In this document: one piece after another, positions 1-5,429 of the stretch | How positions within the stretch are numbered: the first letter of the stretch is position 1 | How the letters are laid out: every line of letters starts with the position of its first letter | Assembly (NCBI GenBank): GCA_027718005.1 | Contig: JALLOP010000061.1 | Coordinates: 1-8,793 of the forward strand | DNA: 8,793 nt | Direction of reading: 5' to 3' | Origin: Patescibacteria group bacterium AH-259-L07 | GTDB taxonomy: Bacteria > Patescibacteriota > Patescibacteriia > UBA2591 > UBA6264 | Made by a program: the position numbers and the translations under genes | The notes under the pieces: model-generated | What the model was told of the DNA's origin: nothing | Databases searched by the model: none | Seen by the model: only the letters and a program-made list of their open reading frames with translations

Positions 1-1676
1 AACGCTCTGCTGGTCACTTTTAGCCCGGGAGGAGCTTGCCTTCGTTTATATTCATTTTTATTTACTGCTTTAATTACCCACCCTACGACAGAAGCATCAA
101 AGCCCTGCGCACTAATTTTTTTTGCTGAATAGTTTTTATCAATATAAAGTTCAAGTATTTGATCAAGTATTTCATATGGCGGCAAGATATCCTCGTCATG
201 TTGATTTGGTTTAAGTTCAGCTGATGGTGCTCGGGAGATAATACTATGAGGAATTATCTCGCGTTCTTTATTTATATAATGTGCTAATTTGTATACCATA
301 GTTTTATTAACATCAGAAAGGATGCCAAGTCCACCAGTCATATCACCATAAAGCGTGCAATATCCAACAGCTAACTCGCTTTTATTTCCTGTTGATAACA
401 CAAGATACCCAAATTTATTAGAAAATGCCATTAAAATGTTTCCTCTGATTCGTGCTTGGATATTTTCTTCAGCAACACTAAATGACGTCCCTTTAAAATA
501 TTTTTTTAGAATTTCAAGATATGAGTGGTAGATATTTTGTATAGGAATTGTTTTAAGGGTAATGCCAAGATTATTAGCTAATATTTTAGCATACTGAGCA
601 CTTTGTTTGAGGGTGTGTATTGATGGCATAAAAAGCGCTAAAACATTGTCTTTACCAAGTGCTTTAGTTGCAAGAGAGCCTGTTACTGCAGAATCTATAC
701 CACCTGAAAGCCCTACTACAACTTGCTTAAATCCACATTTTTTAACATAATCTTTTATCCCCATTAACAGTGCATTATATACTGAAGTAATTTCATCCTC
801 TGGAATAAACCCTCCTAAATTTTTTACCCGCCCAAATTTCGAAGAAACTTGGTGCGGGTGAAAAGAAAAACTTGGGCGGGTAAATCTTTGTACCGCGGAA
901 GCGTTTTTGAAAGAAATTGTTTTAATTTTTTCTTTAAAGCTTGGCAATATATTAATTATTTTGCCTTTATTGTTAACCACCATACTTTTTCCATCAAAGA
1001 TAAGTTCATCATTTGCCCCAATACAATTAACATACATAAAAGGAAGATTATATTTTGTGGCGTGGTCGTAGATAATTTGATAGCGTATTTTGTCCTTCCC
1101 CATATGGAATGGCGAGGCAGATATATTGATCAGTAATGTAGCCCCAACTTGAACCAATATTTTTATAGGATCTGAGTTATATTGTTTTTGTGTTGATGCG
1201 TTCAAACTATTCCACATATCTTCACATATTGAAACCCCTAACTTTTCTCCTTTAAAAGGAATGACATTAACGTTTTTTGCGGGGTTAAAATAACGCGCTT
1301 CATCAAATACATCATATGTTGGCAAAAGTGTTTTATGTTGTTTTCCGTGTAGTTTCCCTTTATAAACTAAAAGGGCTGAGTTGTACAGTCCTCTGGGCTT
1401 GCCTTTATTCATTGGTGTGATGGTACCATATAAAATACCAATCTGGGGATATGTTTTTGAAATCGCAATTACTTTTGATACTGCTCCATTAGCGTCAGCA
1501 ATAAATCTTTGTTTTTCAAGTAAGTCACGCGGCGGATAACCAGTAATAAACATTTCCGGGAAAATAATTAAATCAGATTTTTCTTGGAAAGCCTTCTTAA
1601 GTGCTTTTTCCATTTTATCCACATTACCCGAAATATCACCAACAGTTGAATTTAGTTGTGCTAATGTAATCCTCAT
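1..1676 (-). CDS. nadE: Glutamine-dependent NAD+ synthetase, 3' end cut by the window edge
   Basis: Converts nicotinic acid adenine dinucleotide to NAD+ using ATP and ammonia released from glutamine; cytoplasmic, last step of NAD synthesis. I translated the minus strand from ATG at 1676 and the frame stays open to the window edge (558 complete codons). Residues 1 to about 255 are a nitrilase-type glutaminase with the expected triad: Glu41 in FPEMFITGYPPRDLL, Lys115 in HKTLLPTYDVFDEARYF, Cys151 in ICEDMW. Residues about 290 onward are the synthetase domain, with the SGGIDS ATP-pyrophosphatase loop at 324-329 and LSTGNKSE and GDMTGG motifs. The last visible residues, YKRRQAPPGLKVTSRA, are the conserved C-terminal region, so only about 10-30 residues should be missing. 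The start overlaps the nadK stop in an ATGA, implying translational coupling. The linker between domains (about 264-286) is encoded by a palindromic module. Confidence 0.96.
   Translation of the reverse strand, partial: MRITLAQLNSTVGDISGNVDKMEKALKKAFQEKSDLIIFPEMFITGYPPRDLLEKQRFIADANGAVSKVIAISKTYPQIGILYGTITPMNKGKPRGLYNSALLVYKGKLHGKQHKTLLPTYDVFDEARYFNPAKNVNVIPFKGEKLGVSICEDMWNSLNASTQKQYNSDPIKILVQVGATLLINISASPFHMGKDKIRYQIIYDHATKYNLPFMYVNCIGANDELIFDGKSMVVNNKGKIINILPSFKEKIKTISFKNASAVQRFTRPSFSFHPHQVSSKFGRVKNLGGFIPEDEITSVYNALLMGIKDYVKKCGFKQVVVGLSGGIDSAVTGSLATKALGKDNVLALFMPSIHTLKQSAQYAKILANNLGITLKTIPIQNIYHSYLEILKKYFKGTSFSVAEENIQARIRGNILMAFSNKFGYLVLSTGNKSELAVGYCTLYGDMTGGLGILSDVNKTMVYKLAHYINKEREIIPHSIISRAPSAELKPNQHDEDILPPYEILDQILELYIDKNYSAKKISAQGFDASVVGWVIKAVNKNEYKRRQAPPGLKVTSRA
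823..884. repeat. Palindromic module inside nadE (13-bp perfect arms)
   Basis: The arm TTTACCCGCCCAA at 823-835 is perfectly complementary to TTGGGCGGGTAAA at 872-884, with a 36-nt loop. On the coding strand the interior also repeats an ACCCGC..CCAAGTTT motif directly. It encodes residues 265-285 of NadE, a basic, Ser/Phe-rich linker between the glutaminase and synthetase domains. The reading frame continues through it unchanged. The GC-rich arms contrast with the AT-rich gene around them. An inserted repeat element is an inference. Confidence 0.75.
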
Positions 1677-2461
1677 ATTTTTAACTCGATTAACTTGGTT
1701 ACCATAGGCGATCGCATAATAATAACTTTATCCCCTTTTTGTAGACGATGATCACGCTGTCCGTCAGCCACAACATATGGCAAGTGATCACCATATCGCA
1801 ATGGTCGCACTTCAAAACGAGTATTTGTGGGGATGACAAACGCTTTGGTGTTTGGTAAAAAATAATCTGATTCAAATAATGCGTTGTTAGCCACTACAGA
1901 AAATACGTCTGTTAAAAGAACGGGGCCGCCGGAGAAAATATTATACGCAGTTGAACCAATTTGCGTTGAAATAATTATTCCATCACCAATGACTCGTGCC
2001 GATTTTGTTTTATTTCCATAACTGATGTTTAGTTTTAACCATACTGCTCTATTAATTCCACCCACAACTATTTCATTAAGGGCATACACTTCTTTTACTA
2101 TTTGTGTTTTTCGTATTATTTTTGCGCGAAGGCGCGTATATGATTTAATAGAAAAATATTTACTATGCAATGCTCCTAATGCTTTAGAAATATCATTTTT
2201 ATCAATTTGACATAAATATCCTTTATAGCCAAAATTTACCCCAATGATAGGAATATCATACCTTGCTACTTGATTAGCCGCGTTAAGCATTGCGCCATCT
2301 CCGCCAAAAATTAGTACCCACTCGAGGCCTTTTTTCAAAATTGGCTTGGTCAAACTCGTAAAAACGTGGTAGTTTCTTTTAAGAAAATATTTTTGCGCTT
2401 CTTGTGTTACTTTTTTTGCCTCTGGTTTAGTTGTTTTTAATAAAATAGCCACTCGCCTCAT
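1673..2461 (-). CDS. nadK: NAD kinase
   Basis: Phosphorylates NAD+ to NADP+ (ATP or polyphosphate donor in the family); cytoplasmic. At 262 aa it is slightly shorter than typical bacterial NAD kinases. Diagnostic motifs are present: GGDG at 53-56 followed by AMLNAAN, the NE pair at 129-130, GDGIIISTQIGSTAY at 159-173 (usual form DG..vsTptGSTAY), SGGP at 177-180 and ADGQ at 232-235. The segment after SGGP (about 181-205) looks divergent from the usual PI.PH.L pattern, but the fold-defining motifs are all there. ATG at 2461 overlaps the nadD stop as ATGA, and its own TGA stop overlaps the nadE start in the same way. No Shine-Dalgarno sequence is visible, so translation is probably coupled to nadD. 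Confidence 0.95.
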   Translation of the reverse strand: MRRVAILLKTTKPEAKKVTQEAQKYFLKRNYHVFTSLTKPILKKGLEWVLIFGGDGAMLNAANQVARYDIPIIGVNFGYKGYLCQIDKNDISKALGALHSKYFSIKSYTRLRAKIIRKTQIVKEVYALNEIVVGGINRAVWLKLNISYGNKTKSARVIGDGIIISTQIGSTAYNIFSGGPVLLTDVFSVVANNALFESDYFLPNTKAFVIPTNTRFEVRPLRYGDHLPYVVADGQRDHRLQKGDKVIIMRSPMVTKLIELKI

Positions 2462-3036
2462 AGGTCTTTGATTAAATGGTTCTTTTTTAAATATTTTAAG
2501 TATTGAGCAATTTTTTGAGGCACTAGTGAGTCAATTGGTAATGATTTTTTTAAACGTTTACGAATTAACGTGCTTGAAAGCTTACTGCCGCAAATGCCGG
2601 TTTTAATAAAGCATTTTTCTGTTGCTGGACTCATTGTATACCCTGGTCTTTTAATGAGCAAAAATTTGATTTCTTTTCTGAGTTGCGGCCAGCTTTTCCA
2701 TTTTTTATACTCACCGCTTACGATTAAGTCACTGCCTACAATCCAATAAAATGTATGTTGAGGATATTTTTTCTTTAAAGCAAGTACACTGTCAAGCGTA
2801 TAGCTCTTCCCCGGCCTGTTTATTTCAATATCACATGCTTTAATCCTTTCCTCCTCTAGTAGCTTTGTCATTTTCCAGCGATATTGCCGCGGCCAGAGCG
2901 GCTTATTAAATATATGAGACCTGCAAGGAACAAGCCAAACTTCATCTGCAAAATTGCGTTTTAATATTTCTCGCGCAATAAATACATGATCATTATGAGG
3001 CGGGTTTGCACTGGTCCCTAAAGCTGCTATACGCAT
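2458..3036 (-). CDS. nadD: Nicotinate-nucleotide adenylyltransferase
   Basis: Transfers AMP from ATP to nicotinate mononucleotide, giving nicotinate adenine dinucleotide, the substrate of the NadE encoded two genes downstream. The 192-aa length fits the family. The nucleotidyltransferase signature is GTSANPPHNDH at 7-17, aligned with the usual GGTFdPvHxGH; His14 and His17 are kept, but the usual Gly between them is Asp16. Further motifs are SYTLDSVLALK (78-88), WIVGSDL (98-104), KRPGY (129-133) and the C-terminal SSTLIRKRL (154-162), corresponding to the family's ISST.IR. The start lies 1 nt after the nrtR stop, and the end overlaps nadK by 4 bp. NadD rather than CoaD or FMN adenylyltransferase is supported by the LD..L.LKKKYP and SST.IR signatures and by the NAD operon context. 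Confidence 0.92.
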   Translation of the reverse strand: MRIAALGTSANPPHNDHVFIAREILKRNFADEVWLVPCRSHIFNKPLWPRQYRWKMTKLLEEERIKACDIEINRPGKSYTLDSVLALKKKYPQHTFYWIVGSDLIVSGEYKKWKSWPQLRKEIKFLLIKRPGYTMSPATEKCFIKTGICGSKLSSTLIRKRLKKSLPIDSLVPQKIAQYLKYLKKNHLIKDL

Positions 3037-3037
3037 A

Positions 3038-3721
3038 TTAAAATACTAATTCCCGCTTATCTAATACAATGTGCTTATTGGTTATAAATTTCCAAAGCTG
3101 AGGAGGCCGGTATGCTACACCTTTTCTTTTCCTGCGCGTTGGTTTAATCAAATCGAGTGATAATATTTTTTTACGGAAATTTCTTTTATCTAATTTTTTA
3201 CCTAAAATAATTTCATATACATGTTGTAATTCAGAAAGCGTGAAATAGTTTGATAATAACTGCGATGCAATATTTGTATATTCTAATTTCCAGCGCAATC
3301 GTTTGAGAGCGTATGAAATAATTTCCTTGTGATCAAAAGCAAGTCGAGGTAATTTTTTAACTCCAAGCCATTGAGCTGCTACTGCATCGGTTGTTGGTTT
3401 TAGTACTGGTTTATATTTTTTGCTTATCAAGGCAAAGTAACTTACTGAGACAATCCTGCCACGTGGATCGCGGAATGGCGCACCGAACGTATACAGCTGT
3501 TCAAGGTAGATATCCCCTATCCCCGTTTCCTCTTTTAACTCTCGAATTGCTGCTTTTTTTAATGATTCATTTTTGAGCACCATCCCCCCTGGAAGAGCCC
3601 AGTATCCCTTAAATGGTTTAGTTCCTCGACGAATTAGTAAGATTGATAATTTATTATTAATAATAGCGAATACTACTATGTCTACAGCTACTTGTGGTTT
3701 TTCACGTTGTTGAATTTTCAT
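3038..3721 (-). CDS. nrtR: Nudix domain plus winged-helix protein, probable NrtR-type NAD regulator
   Basis: A 227-aa protein. Residues about 10-140 are a Nudix domain with a complete Nudix box at 46-68 (G46, E52, R60, E61, E64, E65, G67). Residues about 155-215 match the NrtR-type winged helix: FTLSELQHVYEIILGKKLDKRNFRKK, with GVAYRPPQLWKF at the end. NrtR proteins sense ADP-ribose and repress NAD biosynthesis genes; other Nudix hydrolases with the same fusion hydrolyse ADP-ribose. The gene is first in an operon with nadD, nadK and nadE, which favours regulation of NAD supply. Many characterised NrtR proteins have a degenerate Nudix box, whereas this one is intact, so it may hydrolyse ADP-ribose, regulate, or both. 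The nadD start is 1 nt after its stop. ATG at 3721 is about 30 nt from a strong promoter; no clear ribosome-binding site is seen. Confidence 0.85.
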   Translation of the reverse strand: MKIQQREKPQVAVDIVVFAIINNKLSILLIRRGTKPFKGYWALPGGMVLKNESLKKAAIRELKEETGIGDIYLEQLYTFGAPFRDPRGRIVSVSYFALISKKYKPVLKPTTDAVAAQWLGVKKLPRLAFDHKEIISYALKRLRWKLEYTNIASQLLSNYFTLSELQHVYEIILGKKLDKRNFRKKILSLDLIKPTRRKRKGVAYRPPQLWKFITNKHIVLDKRELVF

Positions 3722-3757
3722 AGATAGATTATGTATTACTTAGTGTCATATATACAC

Positions 3758-3786
3758 ATAGTAGCATTAGAAGGAATAACTGTCAA
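3758..3786 (-). promoter_or_regulatory. Promoter of the nrtR-nadD-nadK-nadE operon
   Basis: On the minus strand a perfect -35 TTGACA (3786-3781) is followed by a 17-bp spacer and TACTAT (3763-3758, 4 of 6 to consensus). This puts transcription start near 3751 and leaves about 30 nt of leader before the nrtR ATG at 3721. A short GTGT/ACAC inverted repeat at 3743-3757 sits over the predicted start point. Confidence 0.65.
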
Positions 3787-3792
3787 TAAAAG

Positions 3793-3801
3793 TTATCCAC
3801 A
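3793..3801 (+). promoter_or_regulatory. DnaA-box-like site TTATCCACA
   Basis: A perfect match to the 9-mer consensus DnaA box, lying between the divergent nrtR and fmt promoters. A second site with one mismatch is at 5401-5409 on the other strand (TTTTCCACA). One perfect box can occur by chance and can also mark DnaA-regulated promoters; there is no cluster that would indicate an origin. Confidence 0.35.
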
Positions 3802-3818
3802 GATAGTAAAAAATCTGT
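3799..3818. promoter_or_regulatory. Inverted repeat between divergent promoters, candidate operator
   Basis: ACAGAT (3799-3804) and ATCTGT (3813-3818) form a perfect 6+6 inverted repeat with an 8-nt AT-rich spacer. It touches the fmt -10 box (3819) and lies upstream of the nrtR -35. Size and position suit a dimeric repressor or activator such as NrtR, but I cannot match it to a known NrtR box, so the regulator is an inference. Confidence 0.3.
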
Positions 3819-3824
3819 TATAGT
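3819..3824 (+). promoter_or_regulatory. Probable fmt -10 box; transcript may be leaderless
   Basis: TATAGT ends 8 nt before the fmt ATG at 3833, so the predicted transcription start falls at about 3830-3833, on or next to the start codon. No Shine-Dalgarno sequence precedes the ATG, which fits a leaderless or near-leaderless mRNA. No good -35 hexamer is found at 16-18 bp. Confidence 0.4.
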
Positions 3825-3832
3825 ATAGATAT

Positions 3833-4825
3833 ATGATAAAGGGACAAAACAACATTGTATTTTTTGGTACGCCAGAATTTGCTGCTGTTATATTAAAAAT
3901 GTTGGTTGAAGCCGAACTTCAACCGGCTGCGATAGTCACGTCTTCTGATAAACCCGTTGGTAGAAAACAAATTCTTACTCCCTCCCCTGTTAAAGAATTA
4001 GCGCTGCAGTATAACTTAAAAATTTTCCAGCCAGAAACATTGAAAAATAATCTTGAAATAATTAATAACTTATCATTATTAAAACCAGACTTATTTGTTC
4101 TTGCAGCATATGGGCTGATTTTACCTCAAGAAATTTTAGACATTCCTAAATATGGATGTTTAAATATTCATCCATCTTTACTTCCAAAATATCGCGGTGC
4201 ATCTCCTATACAAGCTGCTTTACTTAATGGCGATAATGCCATAGGAGTAACAATTATTGTAATGGATGAAAAAGTAGATCATGGACCAATTATAGCAAAT
4301 GCAGAATTCAGAATGCAGAATACAGAATTCACATATTCTGAGTTATCCAAACAGTTGGCAGAGTTAGGAGGGAAATTACTTATTAAGGTTTTACCAGGCT
4401 ACCTAAATGGTAAAATTAAATCAATCCCGCAGGATCACACAAAAGCAACATTTACAAAACGTATTAAAAAACAAGATGGAAAAATTGATTGGAGCAAATC
4501 GGCTCAATATATTGAGGCGATGACACGAGCGTATTATTCATGGCCTACTGTTTACAGCAATTTAACAATTGAACCCCGAAAGAAATCAAAAATTTCTAAC
4601 GGGGCAAGCAATAAAAGACTGAAAGTTATAAGGGCCGATATTTTAGATGTTAAACATAATAAACACCCTGGTACCATATTTTTAACTAAAAGTAAACAAT
4701 TAGCTGTCGCATGCGGCAAAAATGCTTTACTTTTAAAAAAAATTCAATTAGAGGGAAAGAAGCCAATAAGCGGGAAGGATTTTCTTAACGGTTATCCGAA
4801 TATAGTCGGTGCCGTATTTCTTTAA
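3833..4825 (+). CDS. fmt: Methionyl-tRNA formyltransferase
   Basis: Formylates initiator Met-tRNA using 10-formyl-tetrahydrofolate before translation initiation. At 330 aa it is a little above the usual 310-315. VFFGTPEFA (9-17) starts the N-terminal formyltransferase domain. The catalytic residues Asn111, His113 and Asp149 are visible in LNIHPSLLPKYRGASPIQ (110-127) and the VDHGP motif (148-152). The C-terminal OB-fold domain (about 210-330) carries R..YSWPTVY and ends in F.NGYP. Two stretches appear to be extra compared with the usual family pattern: 157-166, encoded by four 7-bp tandem units, and 248-258, encoded by an imperfect hairpin. Both stay in frame and lie away from the catalytic residues. 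The gene is divergent from the NAD operon and ends at a hairpin terminator. Confidence 0.96.
   Translation: MIKGQNNIVFFGTPEFAAVILKMLVEAELQPAAIVTSSDKPVGRKQILTPSPVKELALQYNLKIFQPETLKNNLEIINNLSLLKPDLFVLAAYGLILPQEILDIPKYGCLNIHPSLLPKYRGASPIQAALLNGDNAIGVTIIVMDEKVDHGPIIANAEFRMQNTEFTYSELSKQLAELGGKLLIKVLPGYLNGKIKSIPQDHTKATFTKRIKKQDGKIDWSKSAQYIEAMTRAYYSWPTVYSNLTIEPRKKSKISNGASNKRLKVIRADILDVKHNKHPGTIFLTKSKQLAVACGKNALLLKKIQLEGKKPISGKDFLNGYPNIVGAVFL
4302..4329 (+). repeat. 7-bp tandem repeat x4 inside fmt
   Basis: Four consecutive units CAGAATT, CAGAATG, CAGAATA, CAGAATT fill 28 bp exactly and differ only in the last base. They encode residues 157-166 of Fmt (AEFRMQNTEF), just after the catalytic loop. A single inverted relative of the unit (ATTCTG) follows at 4335-4340. 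Confidence 0.8.
4574..4604. repeat. Imperfect palindromic module inside fmt
   Basis: The arm CCCCGAAAGAAAT (4574-4586) pairs with ATTTCTAACGGGG (4592-4604) at 11 of 13 positions across a 5-nt loop. It encodes residues 248-258, a basic loop (PRKKSKISNG) in the C-terminal domain, between the conserved SWPTVY and the following beta strand. It appears to be extra sequence relative to the family. Confidence 0.7.
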
Positions 4826-4842
4826 TATATTTAGGAAAAACT

Positions 4843-4871
4843 AAAAATCGGAGCCCTCATCTCCGATTTTT
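4843..4871. terminator. Bidirectional rho-independent terminator
   Basis: The arm AAAAATCGGAG (4843-4853) and its exact complement CTCCGATTTTT (4861-4871) enclose a 7-nt loop. A T-run follows the stem on the plus strand and the A-run before it gives a T-run on the minus strand. It sits 17 bp after the fmt stop and about 50 bp beyond the end of the convergent small gene, so it can serve both. Confidence 0.8.
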
Positions 4872-4892
4872 TAATTCTAAAATCTTCTCCTC

Positions 4893-4916
4893 CTTAAATC
4901 TATAATCTTAAATCTA
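4893..4916. repeat. Short direct repeat in convergent intergenic region
   Basis: CTTAAATCTA occurs at 4893-4902 and again at 4907-4916, separated by 4 nt (14-bp period). It lies between the terminator and the end of the small membrane-protein gene. No function is apparent. Confidence 0.5.
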
Positions 4917-4921
4917 CCGTT

Positions 4922-5245
4922 CTAGGCCTGTGGCTTTTGTTCTTCGCCAGAAGGTGCTGCAGGCTCTGATGGAGGAGCTGAAGGCACTTCTACGCCTAAA
5001 TCTTCAGGTGCTGGTGCAGCCGCTTGAGGCGTTTCAGCTGTTTTTGTAGTTTCTTGTGGCTTTTCTACTTGCGGCGTTAGGGCAGGCAATTTTTCTTTAC
5101 CCAAGAAAGAAAGAATAACGAAAATCAAACCGATTGCTACTACTGCAATGGCAAGCCAATAAGAAAGCCCGCCAAAAAGATATAGCAGAATAGCAACAAC
5201 TAATAGAACAATGCCAACAATTAATTTAACACTTTTTCCAGCCAT
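4922..5245 (-). CDS. Small hypothetical membrane protein, two helices and Pro/Ala/Glu-rich tail
   Basis: I do not recognise this family. From ATG at 5245 it gives 107 aa: a short basic start (MAGKSVK), two hydrophobic helices (about residues 8-25 and 30-52) with a small Gly/Ser turn, then a tail of about 50 residues rich in Pro, Ala, Glu and Thr, without apparent globular content. Lys residues before helix 1 and after helix 2 suggest both ends are cytoplasmic. An upstream in-frame ATG at 5278 would add MFKCSNVKMIY, but eight of those residues come from the tandem-repeat array, so I prefer 5245; 5254 is also possible. No Shine-Dalgarno sequence is visible. It is separated from mrdA by 184 nt containing its own probable promoter and ends toward the shared terminator, so it is probably monocistronic. 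Confidence 0.6.
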   Translation of the reverse strand: MAGKSVKLIVGIVLLVVAILLYLFGGLSYWLAIAVVAIGLIFVILSFLGKEKLPALTPQVEKPQETTKTAETPQAAAPAPEDLGVEVPSAPPSEPAAPSGEEQKPQA

Positions 5246-5257
5246 ATAAATCATTTT

Positions 5258-5351
5258 AACATTGGAACATTTGAACATTGAAACATTAAATTTTGCTTTG
5301 CAAATTTTTTAAGGATATGTTCTCATGTTCCCATGTTTTAATGTTCTAATG
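5258..5351. repeat. Inverted arrays of 8-bp tandem units
   Basis: The left arm (5258-5289) has four 8-bp units with an invariant AACATT core (AACATTGG, AACATTTG, AACATTGA, AACATTAA). The right arm (5317-5348) has four 8-bp units with an ATGTT core (ATGTTCTC, ATGTTCCC, ATGTTTTA, ATGTTCTA). The arms are inverted relative to each other around a 27-nt AT-rich centre, so the transcript can form a long imperfect hairpin. It lies in the predicted 5' leader of the small membrane-protein gene. Confidence 0.8.
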
Positions 5352-5371
5352 AGGTATTTCGACCTTTACAT

Positions 5372-5399
5372 ATTGTATCAAATGAGACAATAAAAACAA
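5372..5399 (-). promoter_or_regulatory. Possible promoter of the small membrane-protein gene
   Basis: On the minus strand TTGTTT (5399-5394), a 16-bp spacer and TACAAT (5377-5372, 5 of 6 to consensus) predict a start near 5365. This would leave a leader of about 120 nt containing the 8-bp inverted arrays. Confidence 0.4.
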
Positions 5400-5429
5400 C
5401 TGTGGAAAAAATTGTGTCGTAGCAATTGT

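Noticed and set aside
823..884. Frameshift or pseudogene in nadE at the palindrome
   Set aside because: Manual translation from 1676 to the left edge is continuous and all catalytic motifs are in one frame.
849..1136. Plus-strand open frame of 95 aa
   Set aside because: It lies wholly antisense to nadE, which translates without interruption and carries conserved motifs; no family resemblance.
1673..3036. Alternative genetic code with TGA read as Gly or Trp
   Set aside because: TGA ends nadD and nadK exactly at ATGA overlaps with the next start, and no TGA occurs in frame within the conserved genes.
5258..5351. CRISPR array
   Set aside because: Units are 8 bp in direct tandem without spacers, and the two arms are inverted.
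3793..5409. Replication origin
   Set aside because: Only one perfect and one mismatched DnaA box, 1.6 kb apart, without a box cluster or dnaA/dnaN nearby.
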